Source: Galaxea fascicularis
Taxonomy: Eukaryota > Cnidaria > Anthozoa > Scleractinia > Euphylliidae
Length of the DNA: 64,000 nucleotides
Direction: 5' to 3'
NCBI GenBank assembly: GCA_948470475.1
Contig: OX419336.1
Span: 5,268,984-5,332,983 of the forward strand
The position numbers were made by a program, and so were the translations under genes. This document shows, piece by piece, positions 38,600 to 51,991 of this stretch; the stretch's first letter is position 1, and each line of letters begins with the position of its first letter. The notes beneath the pieces are model-generated. The model made no database searches. It saw only the letters and a program-made list of their open reading frames with translations, and had not been told where the DNA came from.

Positions 38600-40370
38600 A
38601 AATCATCTGTAAATGCTTTCAAGAACTGCCAAAACATGATTTCTATTCTTATTTGAGCTGTGGGCCAGATTTTAGCAAAGTTGAAATTTTGAGAAAAACC
38701 CAAAGGGGGGACCACATGGCTTTGGGTCAAATTTTGAATTTGGCTTAAACTTTGCCTATGTCAAAAAGGACTCTAGAAATCATCTGTAAATGCTTTTAAG
38801 AACTGCCAAAACATGATTTCTATTCTTATTTGAGCTGTGGGCCAGATTTTAGCAAAGTTAAAAATTTTGAGCAAAACCCAAAGTGGGGACCACATGCTTT
38901 GGGTCAAATTTTGAATTTGGCTTAAACTTTGCCTATGTCAAAAAGGACTCTAGAAATCATCTGTAAATGCTTTCAAGAACTGCCAAAACATGATTTCTAT
39001 TCTTATTTGAGCTGTGGGCCAGATTTTAGCAAAGTTGAAATTTTGAGCAAAACCCAAAGGGGGGACCACATGGCTTTGGGTCAAATTTTGAATTTGGCTT
39101 AAACTTTGCCTACGTCAAAAAGGACTCTAGAAATCATCTGTAAATGCTTTCAAGAACTGCCAAAACATGATTTCTATTCTTATTTGAGCTGTGGGCCAGA
39201 TTTTAGCAAAGTTGTAATTTTGAGCAAAACCCAAAGGGGGGACCACATGGCTTTGGGTCAAATTTTGAATTTGGCTTAAACTTTGCCTATGTCAAAAAGG
39301 ACTCTAGAAATCATCTGTAAATGTTTTCAAGAACTGCCAAAACATGATTTCTATTCTTATTTGGGCTGTGGGCCAGATTTTAGCAAAGTTGAAATTTTGA
39401 GCAAAACCCAAAGGGGGGACCACATGGCTTTGGGTCAAATTTTGAATTTGGCTTAAACTTTGCCTATGTGAAAAAGGACTCTAGAAATCATCTGTAAATG
39501 CTTTCAAGAACTGCCAAAACATGATTTCTATTCTTATTTGAGCTGTGGGCCAGATTTTAGCAAAGTTGAAATTTTGAGAAAAACCCAAAGGGGGGACCAC
39601 ATGGCTTTGGGTCAAATTTTGAATTTGGCTTAAACTTTGCCTATGTCAAAAAGGACTCTAGAAATCATCTGTAAATGCTTTTAAGAACTGCCAAAACATG
39701 ATTTCTATTCTTATTTGAGCTGTGGGCCAGATTTTAGCAAAGTTAAAAATTTTGAGCAAAACCCAAAGTGGGGACCACATGCTTTGGGTCAAATTTTGAA
39801 TTTGGCTTAAACTTTGCCTATGTCAAAAAGGACTCTAGAAATCATCTGTAAATGCTTTCAAGAACTGCCAAAACATGATTTCTATTCTTATTTGAGCTGT
39901 GGGCCAGATTTTAGCAAAGTTGAAATTTTGAGCAAAACCCAAAGGGGGGACCACATGGCTTTGGGTCAAATTTTGAATTTGGCTTAAACTTTGCCTACGT
40001 CAAAAAGGACTCTAGAAATCATCTGTAAATGCTTTCAAGAACTGCCAAAACATGATTTCTATTCTTATTTGAGCTGTGGGCCAGATTTTAGCAAAGTTGT
40101 AATTTTGAGCAAAACCCAAAGGGGGGACCACATGGCTTTGGGTCAAATTTTGAATTTGGCTTAAACTTTGCCTATGTCAAAAAGGACTCTAGAAATCATC
40201 TGTAAATGTTTTCAAGAACTGCCAAAACATGATTTCTATTCTTATTTGGGCTGTGGGCCAGATTTTAGCAAAGTTGAAATTTTGAGCAAAACCCAAAGGG
40301 GGGACCACATGGCTTTGGGTCAAATTTTGAATTTGGCTTAAACTTTGCCTATGTGAAAAAGGACTCTAGA
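38600..40370. repeat. 5-mer (885 bp) tandem duplication inside copy 1
   Basis: Markers at offset 885: TAAAAATTTT with AAGTGGGG (38859 and 39744), GTTGTAATTTTG (near 39210 and 40095), and GTAAATGTTTTC followed by TTTGGGCTG (39317 and 40202). Copy 2 of the segmental duplication has a single unit (GTAAATGTTT at 52911). Either this pair arose in copy 1 after the large duplication, or one unit was lost from copy 2. Confidence 0.85.
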
Positions 40371-42644
40371 AATCATCTGTAAATGCTTTCAAGAACTGCC
40401 AAAACATGATTTCTATTCTTATTTGAGCTGTGGGCCAGATTTTAGCAAAGTTGAAATTTTAAGCAAAACCCAAAGGGGGGACAACATGGCTTTGGGTCAA
40501 ATTTTGAATTTGGCTTAAACTTTGCCTATGTCAAAAAGGACTCTAGAAATCATCTGTAAATGCTTTCAAGAACTGCAAAAACATGATTTCTAATCTTATT
40601 TGAGCTGTGGGCCAGATTTTAGCAAAGTTGAAATTTTGAGCAAAACCCAAAGGGGGGACCACATGGCTTTGGATCAAATTTTGAATTTGGCTTAAACTTT
40701 GCCTATGTGAAAAAGGACTCTAGAAATCATCTGTAAATGCTTTCAAGAACTGCCAAAACATGATTTCTATTCTTATTTGAGCTGTGGGCCAGATTTTAGC
40801 AAAGTTGAAATTTTGAGCAAAACCCAAAGAGGGGACCACATGGCTTTGGATCAAATTTTGAATTTGGCTTAAACTTTGCCTATGTCAAAAAGGACTCTAG
40901 AAATCATCTGTAAATGCTTTCAAGAACTGCCAAAACATGATTTCTATTCTTATTTGAGCTGTGGGCCAGATTTTAGCAAAGTTGAAATTTTAAGCAAAAC
41001 CCAAAGGGGGGACAACATGGCTTTGGGTCAAATTTTGAATTTGGCTTAAACTTTGCCTATGTCAAAAAGGACTCTAGAAATCATCTGTAAATGCTTTCAA
41101 GAACTGCAAAAACATGACTTCTCTTCTTATTTGAGCTGTGGGCCAGATTTTAGCAAAGTTGAAATTTTGAGAAAAACCCAAAGGGGGGACCACATGGCTT
41201 TGGGTCAAATTTTGAATTTGGCTTAAACTTTGCCTATGTCAAAAAAGACTCTAGAAATCATCTGTAAATGCTTTCAAGAACTGCCAAAACATGATTTCTA
41301 ATCTTATTTGAGCTGTGGGCCAGATTTTAGCAAAGTTGAAATTTTGAGCAAAACCCAAACGGGGGACCACATGGCTTTGGGTCAAGTTTTGAATTTGGCG
41401 TAAACTTTGCCTATGTCAAAAAGGACTCTAGAAATCATCTGTAAATGCTTTCAAGAACTGCCAAACATGATTTCTATTCTTATTTGAGCTGTGGGCCAGA
41501 TGTTAGCAAAGTTGAAGTTTTGAACAGAACCCAAAGGGGGGACCACATTCCTTTGGGTCAAATTTTAAATTTGGCTTAAACTTTGCCTATGTGAAAAAGG
41601 ACTCTAGAAATCATCTGTAAATGCTTTCAAGAACTGCCAAAACATGATTTCTAATCTTATTTGAGCTGTGGGCCAGATTTTAGCAAAGTTGAAATTTTGA
41701 GCAAAACCCAAAGGGGGGACCACATGGCTTTGGGTCAAATTTTGAATTTGGCGTAAACTTTGCCTATGTCAAAAAGGACTCTAGAAATCATCTGTAAATG
41801 CTTTCAAGAACTGCCAAAACATGATTTCTATTCTTATTTGAGCTGTGGGCCAGATTTTAGCAAAGTTGAAGTTTTTAACAGAACCCAAACGGGGGACCAC
41901 ATTGCTTTGGGTCAAATTTTGAATAAGGCTTAAACTTTGCCTATGTCAAAAAGGACTCTAGAAATCATCTGTAAATGCTTTCAAGAACTGCCAAAACATG
42001 ATTTCTATTCTTATTTGAGCTGTGGGCCAGATTTTAGCAAAGTTGAAATTTTGAGCAAAACCCAAAGGGGGGACCACATGGCTTTGGGTCAAATTTTGAA
42101 TTTGGCGTAAACTTTGCCTATGTGAAAAAGGACTCTAGAAATCATCTTTAAATGCTTTCAAGAACTGCCAAAACATGACCTCTATTCTTATTTGAGCTGT
42201 GGGCCAGATTTTAGCAAAGTTGAAATTTTGAGCAAAACCCAAAGGGGGGACCACATGGCCTTGGGTCAAATTTTGAATTTGGCTTAAACTTTGCCTATGT
42301 CAAAAAGGACTCTAGAAATCATCTGTAAATGCTTTCAAGAACTGCCAAAACATGACTTCTATTCTTATTTGAGCTGAGGGCCAGATTTTAGCAAAGTTGA
42401 AATTTTAAGCAAAACCCAAAGGGGGGAGCACATGGCTTTGGGTTAAATTTTGAATTTGGCTTAAACTTTGCCTATGTCAAAAAGGACTCTAGAAATCATC
42501 TGTAAATGCTTTCAAGAACTGCCAAAACATGATTTCTATTCTTATTTGAGCTGTGGGCCAGATTTTAGCAAAGTTGAAATTTTGAGCAAAACCCAAAGGG
42601 GGGACCACATGGCTTTGGGTCAAATTTTGAATTTGGCTTAAACT

Positions 42645-42819
42645 TTGCCTATGTCACAAAGGACTCTAGAAATCATCTGTAAATGCTTTCAAGAACTGCC
42701 AAAACATGATTTCTATTCTTATTTGAGCTCTGGGCCAGATTTTAGCAAAGTTGAAATTTTGACCAAACCCAAAAAGGGGACCACTTGGCTTGGGTCAAAT
42801 TTTGAATTTGGCTTAAACT
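42645..42819. repeat. Variant C monomer, 175 bp (exemplar)
   Basis: Variant C has GTCACAAAGG at the start, TTTTGACCAAACCC, CAAAAAGGGG in place of CAAAGGGGGG, and CTTGGCTTGGG, for a net loss of two bases. Copies start at 42645, 43174, 43879, 56416, 56944, 57649, 58530, 59059, 59940, 61176, 62235 and 63294; a hybrid starts at 44761. Variant C is confined to the right third of the window. The copies at 43879 and 57649 share TAGGTC, as expected of segmental-duplication partners. Confidence 0.85.
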
Positions 42820-44760
42820 TTGCCTATGTCAAAAAGGACTCTAGAAATCATCTGTAAATGCTTTCAAGAACTGCCAAAACATGATTTCTATTCTTATTTG
42901 AGCTGTGGGCCAGATTTTAGCAAAGTTGAAATTTTGAGCAAAACCCAAAGGGGGGACCACATGGCTTTGGGTCAAATTTTGAATTTGGCTTAAACTTTGC
43001 CTATGTGAAAAAGGACTCTAGAAATCATCTGTAAATGCTTTCAAGAACTGCCAAAACATGATTTCTATTCTTATTTGAGCTGTGGGCCAGATTTTAGCAA
43101 AGTTGAAATTTTGAGCAAAACCCAAAGGGGGGACCACATGGCTTTGGGTCAAATTTTGAATTTGGCTTAAACTTTGCCTATGTCACAAAGGACTCTAGAA
43201 ATCATCTGTAAATGCTTTCAAGAACTGCCAAAACATGATTTCTATTCTTATTTGAGCTGTGGGCCAGATTTTAGCAAAGTTGAAATTTTGACCAAACCCA
43301 AAAAGGGGACCACTTGGCTTGGGTCAAATTTTGAATTTGGCTTAAACTTTGCCTATGTCAAAAAGGACTCTAGAAATCATCTGCAAATGCTTTCAAGAAC
43401 TGCCAAAACATGATTTCTATACTTATTTGAGCTGTGGGCCAGATTTTAGCAAAGTTGAAATTTTGAGCAAAACCCAAAGGGGGGACCACATGGCTTTGGG
43501 TCAAATTTTGAATTTGGCTTAAACTTTGCCTATGTGAAAAAGGACTCTAGAAATCATCTGTAAATGCTTTCAAGAACTGCCAAAACATGATTTCTACTCT
43601 TATTTGAGCTGTGGGCCAGATTTTAGCAAAGTTGAAATTTTGAGCAAAACCCAAAGGGGGGACCACATGGCTTTGGGTCAAATTTTGAATTTGGCTTAAA
43701 CTTTGCCTATGTCAAAAAGGACTCTAGAAATCATCTGTAAATGCTTTCAAGAACTGCCAAAACATGATTTCTATTCTTATTTGAGCTGTGGGCCAGATTT
43801 TAGCAAGGTTGAACTTTTGAGCAAAACCCAAAGGGGGGACCACATGGCTTGGGTCAAATTTTGAATTTGGCTTAAACTTTGCCTAGGTCACAAAGGACTC
43901 TAGAAATCATCTGTAAATGCTTTCAAGAACTGCCAAAACATGATTTCTATTCTTATTTGAGCTGTGGGCCAGATTTTAGCAAAGTTGAAATTTTGACCAA
44001 ACCCAAAAAGGGGACCACTTGGCTTGGGTCAAATTTTGAATTTGGCTTAAACTTTGCCTATGTCAAAAAGGACTCTAGAAATCATCTGTAAATGCTTTCA
44101 AGAACTGCCAAAACATGATTTCTATTCTTATTTGAGCTGTGGGCCAGATTTTAGCAAAGTTGAAATTTTGAGCAAAACCCAAAGGGGGGACCACATGGCT
44201 TTGGGTCAAATTTTGAAGTTGGCTTAAACTTTGCCTATGTGAAAAAGGACTCTAGAAATCATCTGTAAATGCTTTCAAGAACTGCCAAAACATGATTTCT
44301 ATTCTTATTTGAGCTGTGGGCCAGATTTTAGCAAAGTTGAAATTTTGAGCAAAACCCAAAGGGGGGACCACATGGCTTTGGGTCAAATTTTGAATTTGGC
44401 TTAAACTTTGCCTATGTGAAAAAGGACTCTAGAAATCATCTGTAAATGCTTTCAAGAACTGCCAAAACATGATTTCTATTCTTATTTGAGCTGTGGGCCA
44501 GATTTTAGCAAGGTTGAACTTTTGAGCAAAACCCAAAGTGGGGACCACATGCTTTGGGTCAAATTTTGAATTTGGCTTAAACCTTGCCTATGTCAAAAAG
44601 GACTCTAGAAATCATCTGTAAATGCTTTCAAGAACTGCCAAAACATGATTTCTATTCTTATTTGAGCTGTGGGCCAGATTTTAGCAAAGTTGAAATTTTG
44701 AGCAAAACCCAAAGGGGGGACCACATGGCTTTGGGTCAAATTTTGAATTTGGCTTAAACT

Positions 44761-44935
44761 TTGCCTATGTGAAAAAGGACTCTAGAAATCATCTGTAAAT
44801 GCTTTCAAGAACTGCCAAAACATCATTTCTATTCTTATTTGAGCTGTGGGCCAGATTTTAGCAAAGTTGAAATTTTGACCAAACCCAAAAAGGGGACCAC
44901 TTGGCTTGGGTCAAATTTTGAATTTGGCTTAAACT
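44761..44935. repeat. Hybrid monomer: GTGAAAAAGG-type left, C-type right
   Basis: The left end is TATGTGAAAAAGG, while the right part is C-type (GACCAAACCC near 44877, CAAAAAGGGG, CTTGGCTTGGG), giving 175 bp. Its partner in copy 2, starting at 58530, is C-type throughout (GTCACAAAGG). A private CATCATTTC lies between the two parts. A crossover or conversion junction must lie between about 44772 and 44877. Confidence 0.7.
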
Positions 44936-45000
44936 TTGCCTATGTCAAAAAGGACTCTAGAAATCATCTGTAAATGCTTTCAAGAACTGCCAAAACATGA

Positions 45001-48000
45001 TTTCTATTCTTATTTGAGCTGTGGGCCAGATTTTAGCAAAGTTGAAATTTTGAGCAAAACCCAAAGGGGGGACCACATGGCTTTGGGTCAAATTTTGAAT
45101 TTGGCTTAAACTTTGCCTATGTCAAAAAGGACTCTAGAAATCATCTGTAAATGCTTTCAAGAACTGCCAAAACATGATTTCTATTCTTATTTGAGCTGTG
45201 GGCCAGATTTTAGCAAAGTTGAAATTTTGAGCAACACCCAAAGGGGGGACCACATGGCTTTGGGTCAAATTTTGAATTTGGCTTAAACTTTGCCTATGTG
45301 AAAAAGGACTCTAGAAATCATCTGTAAATGCTTTCAAGAACTGCCAAAACATGATTTCTATTCTTATTTGAGCTGTGGGCCAGATTTTAGCAAAGTTGAA
45401 ATTTTGAGCAAAACCCAAAGGGGGGACCACATGGCTTTGGGTCAAATTTTGAATTTGGCTTAAACTTTGCCTATGTCAAAAAGGACTCTAGAAATCATCT
45501 GTAAATGCTTTCAAGAACTGCCAAAACATAATTTCTATTCTTATTTGAGCTGTGGGCCAGATTTTAGCAAAGTTGAAATTTTGAGCAAAAACCCAAAGGG
45601 GGGACCACATGGCTTTGCGTCAAATTTCGAATTTGGCTTAAACTTTGCCTATGTCAAAAAGGACTCTAGAAATCATCTGTAAATGCTTTCAAGAACTGCC
45701 AAAACATGATTTCTATTCTTATTTGAGCTGTGGGCCAGATTTTAGCAAAGTTGAAATTTTGAGCAAAACCCAAAGGGGGGACCACATGGCTTTGGGTCAA
45801 ATTTTGAATTTGGCTTAAACTTTGCCTATGTTAAAAAGGACTCTAGAAATCATCTGTAAATGCTTTCAAGAACTGCCAAAACATAATTTCTATTCTTATT
45901 TGAGCTGTGGGCCAGATTTTAGCAAAGTTGAAATTTTGAGAAAAAACCCAAAGGGGGGACCACATGGCTTTGCGTCAAATTTCGAATTTGGCTTAAACTT
46001 TGCCTATGTCAAAAAGGACTCTAGAAATCATCTGTAAATGCTTTCAAGAACTGCCAAAACATGATTTCTATTCTTATTTGAGCTGTGGGCCAGATTTTAG
46101 CAAAGTTGAAATTTTGAGCAAAACCCAAAGGGGGGACCACATGGCTTTGGGTCAAACTTTGAATTTGGCTTAAACTTTGCCTATGTCAAAAAGGACTCTA
46201 GAAATCATCTGTAAATGCTTTCAAGAACTGCCAAAACATGATTTCTATTCTTATTTGAGCTGTGGGCCAGATTTTAGCAAAGTTGAAATTTTGAGCAAAA
46301 CCCAAAGGGGGGACCACATGGCTTTGGGTCAAATTTTGAATTTGGCTTAAACTTTGCCTACGTCAAAAAGGACTCTAGAAATCATCTGTAAATGCTTTCA
46401 AGAACTGCCAAAACATGATTTCTATTCTTATTTGAGCTGTGGGCCAGATTTTAGCAAAGTTGAAATTTTGAGCAAAACCCAAAGGGGGGACCACATGGCT
46501 TTGGGTCAAATTTTGAATTTGGCTTAAACTTTGCCTATGTCAAAAAGGACTCTAGAAATCATCTGTAAATGCTTTCAAGAACTGCCAAACATGATTTCTA
46601 TTCTTATTTGAGCTGTGGGCCAGATTTTAGCAAAGTTGAAATTTTGAGCAAAACCCGAAGGGGGGACCACATGGCTTTGGGTCAAATTTTGAATTTGGCG
46701 TAAACTTTGCCTATGTCAAAAAGGACTCTAGAAATCATCTGTAAATGCTTTCAAGAACTGCCAAAACATGATTTCTATTCTTATTTGAGCTGTGGGCCAG
46801 ATTTTAGCAAAGTTGAAATTTTGAGCAAAACCCAAAGGGGGGACCACATGGCTTTGGGTCAAATTTTGAATTTGGCTTAAACTTTGCCTATGTCAAAAAG
46901 GACTCTAGAAATCATCTGTAAATGCTTTCAAGAACTGCCAAAACATGATTTCTATTCTTATTTGAGCTGTGGGCCAGATTTTAGCAAAGTTGAAATTTTA
47001 AGCAAAACCCAAAGGGGGGACAACATGGCTTTGGGTCAAATTTTGAATTTGGCTTAAACTTTGCCTATGTCAAAAAGGACTCTAGAAATCATCTGTAAAT
47101 GCTTTCAAGAACTGCCAAAACATGATTTCTATTCTTATTTGAGCTGTGGGCCAGATTTTAGCAAAGTTGAAATTTTGAGCAAAACCCAAAGGGGGGACCA
47201 CATGGCTTTGGGTCAAATTTTGAATTTGGCTTAAACTTTGCCTATGTCAAAAAGGACTCTACAAATCATCTGTAAATGCTTTCAAGAACTGCCAAAACAT
47301 GATTTCTATTCTTATTTGAGCTGTGGGCCAGAGTTTAGCAAAGGTGAAATTTTGAGCAAAACCCAAAGGGGGGACCACATGGCTTTGGGTCAAATTTTGA
47401 ATTTGGCTTAAACTTTGCCTACGTCAAAAAGGACTCTAGAAATCATCTGTAAATGCTTTCAAGAACTGCCAAAACATGATTTCTATTCTTATTTGAGCTG
47501 TGGGCCAGATTTTAGCAAAGTTGAAATTTTGAGAAAAACCCAAAGGGGGGACCACATGGCTTTGGGTCAAATTTTGAATTTGGCTTAAACTTTGCCTATG
47601 TCAAAAAGGACTCTAGAAATCATCTGTAAATGCTTTTAAGAACTGCCAAAACATGATTTCTATTCTTATTTGAGCTGTGGGCCAGATTTTAGCAAAGTTA
47701 AAAATTTTGAGCAAACCCAAAGTGGGGACCACATGCTTTGGGTCAAATTTTGAATTTGGCTTAAACTTTGCCTATGTCAAAAAGGACTCTAGAAATCATC
47801 TGTAAATGCTTTCAAGAACTGCCAAAACATGATTTCTATTCTTATTTGAGCTGTGGGCCAGATTTTAGCAAAGTTGAAATTTTGAGCAAAACCCAAAGGG
47901 GGGACCACATGGCTTTGGGTCAAATTTTGAATTTGGCTTAAACTTTGCCTATGTCAAAAAGGACTCTAGAAATCATCTGTAAATGCTTTCAAGAACTGCC

Positions 48001-48039
48001 AAAACATGATTTCTATTCTTATTTGAGCTGTGGGCCAGA
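45001..48039. repeat. Spacer between the two segmental-duplication copies
   Basis: This is all satellite. It holds B monomers at 45467 and 45822, the hybrid monomer at 46531, the ACAAATC / CAGAGTTTAG / AAGGTGAAAT monomer (47261, also at 31519 and 38421), and a 3-mer pair of variant E (TAAAAATTTT at 47699 and 48229, 530 apart). The first E copy lacks one A (GCAAACCC). Its content resembles 29-34 kb and 37.6-38.9 kb in shuffled order. Confidence 0.7.
46531..46706. repeat. Hybrid monomer: D-type left, CCCGAAGG-type right
   Basis: The left part has the D-type deletion CTGCCAAACATG. The right part has CCCGAAGG and GGCGTAAAC, which elsewhere (30.6-30.8, 37.5-37.7 and 51.1-51.3 kb) belong to the next monomer along. 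The D-type features between them (GATGAT, AACAGAACCC, ATTCC) are missing. This is what an unequal exchange that removed exactly one repeat length would leave. The junction lies between about 46588 and 46656. Confidence 0.75.
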
Positions 48040-51000
48040 TTTTAGCAAAGTTGAAATTTTGAGAAAAACCCAAAGGGGGGACCACATGGCTTTGGGTCAA
48101 ATTTTGAATTTGGCTTAAACTTTGCCTATGTCAAAAAGGACTCTAGAAATCATCTGTAAATGCTTTTAAGAACTGCCAAAACATGATTTCTATTCTTATT
48201 TGAGCTGTGGGCCAGATTTTAGCAAAGTTAAAAATTTTGAGCAAAACCCAAAGTGGGGACCACATGCTTTGGGTCAAATTTTGAATTTGGCTTAAACTTT
48301 GCCTATGTCAAAAAGGACTCTAGAAATCATCTGTAAATGCTTTCAAGAACTGCCAAAACATGATTTCTATTCTTATTTGAGCTGTGGGCCAGATTTTAGC
48401 AAAGTTGAAATTTTGAGCAAAACCCAAAGGGGGGACCACATGGCTTTGGGTCAAATTTTGAATTTGGCTTAAACTTTGCCTATGTCAAAAAGGACTCTAG
48501 AAATCATCTGTAAATGCTTTCAAGAACTGCCAAAACATGATTTCTATTCTTATTTGAGCTGTGGGCCAGATTTTAGCAAAGTTGAAATTTTGAGCAAAAC
48601 CCAAAGGGGGGACCACATGGCTTTGGGTCAAATTTTGAATTTGGCTTAAACTTTGCCTATGTGAAAAAGGACTCTAGAAATCATCTGTAAATGCTTTCAA
48701 GAACTGCCAAAACATGATTTCTATTCTTATTTGAGCTGTGGGCCAGATTTTAGCAAAGTTGAAATTTTGAGCAAAACCCAAAGGGGGGACCACATGGCTT
48801 TGGGTCAAATTTTGAATTTGGCTTAAACTTTGCCTATGTCAAAAAGGACTCTAGAAATCATCTGTAAATGCTTTCAAGAACTGCCAAAACATGACTTCTA
48901 TTCTTATTTGAGCTGTGGGCCAGATTTTAGCAAAGTTGAAATTTTGAGCAAAACCCAAAGGGGGGACCACATGGCTTTGGGTCAAATTTTGAATTTGGCT
49001 TAAACTTTGCCTACGTCAAAAAGGACTCTAGAAATCATCTGTAAATGCTTTCAAGAACTGCCAAACCATGATTTCTAATCTTATTTGAGCTGTGGGCCAG
49101 ATATTAGCAAAGTTGAAATTTTGAGCAAAACCCAAAGGGGGGACAACATGGCTTTGGGTTAAATTTTGAATTTGGCTTAAACTTTGCCTATGTCAAAAAG
49201 GACTCTAGAAATCATCTGTAAATGCTTTCAAGAACTGCCAAAACATGACTTCTCTTCTTATTTGAGCTGTGGGCCAGATTTTAGCAAAGTTGAAATTTTG
49301 AGCAAAACCCAAAGGGGGGACCACATGGCTTTGGGTCAAATTTTGAATTTGGCTTAAACTTTGCCTATGTCAAAAAGGACTCTAGAAATCATCTTTAAAT
49401 GCTTTCAAGAACTTCCAAAACATGATTTCTATTCTTATTTGAGCTGTGGGCCAGATTTTAGCAAAGTTGAAATTTTGAGCAAAACCCAAAGGGGGGACCA
49501 CATGGCTTTGGGTCAAATTTTGAATTTGGCTTAAACTTTGCCTATGTCAAAAAGGACTCTAGAAATCATCTGTAAATGCTTTCAAGAACTGCCAAAACAT
49601 GATTTCTATTCTTATTTGAGCTGTGGGCCAGATTTTAGCAAAGTTGAAGTTTTCAACAGAACCCAAACGGGGGACCATATTGCTTTGGGTCAAATTTTGA
49701 ATTTGGCTTAAACTTTGCCTATGTCAAAAAGGACTCTAGAAATCATCTGTAAATGCTTTCAAGAACTGCCAAAACATGATTTCTACTCTTATTTGAGCTG
49801 TGGGCCAGATTTTAGCAAAGTTGAAATTTTGAGCAAAACCCAAAGGGGGGACCACATGGCTTTGGGTCAAATTTTGAATTTGGCTTAAACTTTGCCTATG
49901 TCAAAAAGGACTCTAGAAATCATCTGTAAATGCTTTCAAGAACTGCCAAAACATGATTTCTATTCTTATTTGAGCTGTGGGCCAGATTTTAGCAAAGTTG
50001 AAATTTTGAGCAAAACCCAAAGGGGGGACCACATGGCTTTGGGTCAAATTTGGAATTTGGCTTAAACTTTGCCTATGTCAAAAAGGACTCTAGAAATCAT
50101 CTGTAAATGCTTTCAAGAACTGCCAAAACATGATTTCTATTCTTATTTGAGCTGTGGGCCAGATTTTAGCAAAGTTGAAATTTTGAGCAAAACCCAAAGG
50201 GGGGACCACATGGCTTTGGGTCAAATTTTGAATTTGGCTTAAACTTTGCCTATGTCAAAAAGGACTCTAGAAATCATCTGTAAATGCTTTCAAGAACTGC
50301 CAAAACATAATTTCTATTCTTATTTGAGCTGTGGGCCAGATTTTAGCAAAGTTGAAATTTTGAGAAAAAACCCAAAGGGGGGACCACATGGCTTTGCGTC
50401 AAATTTCGAATTTGGCTTAAACTTTGCCTATGTCAAAAAGGACTCTAGAAATCATCTGTAAATGCTTTCAAGAACTGCCAAAACATGATTTCTATTCTTA
50501 TTTGAGCTGTGGGCCAGATTTTAGCAAAGTTGAAATTTTGAGCAAAACCCAAAGGGGGGACCACATGGCTTTGGGTCAAACTTTGAATTTGGCTTAAACT
50601 TTGCCTATGTCAAAAAGGACTCTAGAAATCATCTGTAAATGCTTTCAAGAACTGCCAAAACATGATTTCTATTCTTATTTGAGCTGTGGGCCAGATTTTA
50701 GCAAAGTTGAAATTTTGAGCAAAACCCAAAGGGGGGACCACATGGCTTTGGGTCAAATTTTGAATTTGGCTTAAACTTTGCCTACGTCAAAAAGGACTCT
50801 AGAAATCATCTGTAAATGCTTTCAAGAACTGCCAAAACATGATTTCTATTCTTATTTGAGCTGTGGGCCAGATTTTAGCAAAGTTGAAATTTTGAGCAAA
50901 ACCCAAAGGGGGGACCACATGGCTTTGGGTCAAATTTTGAATTTGGCTTAAACTTTGCCTATGTCAAAAAGGACTCTAGAAATCATCTGTAAATGCTTTC

Positions 51001-51838
51001 AAGAACTGCCAAACATGATTTCTATTCTTATTTGAGCTGTGGGCCAGATGATAGCAAAGTTGAAGTTTTGAACAGAACCCAAACGGGGGACCACATTCCT
51101 TTGGGTCAAATTTTAAATTTGGCTTAAACTTTGCCTATGTCAAAAAGGACTCTAGAAATCATCTGTAAATGCTTTCAAGAACTGCTAAAACATGATTTCT
51201 AATCTTATTTGAGCTGTGGGCCAGATTTTAGCAAAGTTGAAATTTTGAGCAAAACCCGAAGGGGGGACCACATGGCTTTGGGTCAAATTTTGAATTTGGC
51301 GTAAACTTTGCCTATGTCAAAAAGGACTCTAGAAATCATCTGTAAATGCTTTCAAGAACTGCCAAAACATGATTTCTATTCTTATTTGAGCTGTGGGCCA
51401 GATGTTAGCAAAGTTGAAGTTTTCAACAGAACCCAAACGGGGGACCACATTGCTGTGCGTCAAATTTTGAATTAGGCTTAAACTTTGCCGATGTCAAAAA
51501 GGACTCTAGAAATCATCTGTAAATGCTTTCAAGAACTGCCAAAACATGATTTCTATTCTTATTTGAGCTGTGGGCCAGATTTTAGCAAAGTTGAAATTTT
51601 GAGCAAAACCCAAAGGGGGGACCACATGGCTTTGGGTCAAATTTTGAATTTGGCTTAAACTTTGCCTATGTCAAAAAGGACTCTAGAAATCATCTGTAAA
51701 TGCTTTCAAGAACTGCCAAAACATGATTTCTATTCTTATTTGAGCTGTGGGCCAGATTTTAGCAAAGTTGAAATTTTAAGCAAAACCCAAAGGGGGGACC
51801 ACATGGCTTTGGGTCAAATTTTGAATTTGGCTTAAACT

Positions 51839-51991
51839 TTGCCTATGTCAAAGAGGACTCTAGAAATCATCTGTAAATGCTTTCAAGAACTGCCAAAACA
51901 TGATTTCTATTCTTATTTGAGCTGTGGGCCAGATTTTAGCAAAGTTGAAATTTTGAGCAAAACCCAAAGGGGGGACCACATGGCTTTGGGT
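51839..51991. repeat. Truncated monomer, 153 bp (24-bp deletion)
   Basis: The usual TTTTG-AATTTGG...CCTATG-TCAAAA segment is reduced to TTTTGTCAAAA, so 24 bases are missing from the right end and start of adjoining monomers. TG occurs at both breakpoints, so a two-base microhomology is possible. Copy 1 (near 38400) is full length, so the deletion came after the large duplication. Because 24 is a multiple of three and the deletion removes the TAA, two monomers are joined into one open frame of 108 codons (51839-52165). Confidence 0.85.

Larger units (their letters stand above)
34420..45000. repeat. Segmental duplication, copy 1
   Basis: This stretch matches copy 2 at about 48040-58780. The offset changes in steps: 13618 over 34.4-38.4 kb (for example GAGAAAAACCC 34443/48061, CAGATATT 35480/49098, GATGTT 37783/51401); 13594 after a 24-bp deletion in copy 2; 12709 after an 885-bp 5-mer present twice here (near 40.2-42.6 kb, for example AAACATGACC 42171/54880 and GAGCTGAGGG 42371/55080); 13770 after a 1061/1062-bp 6-mer found only in copy 2 (C monomers 43174/56944 and 43879/57649, GAAGTTGG near 44217/57987). 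The left limit is set by markers near 34400 that do not match at 48018. The right limit lies just past 44935. Confidence 0.88.
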
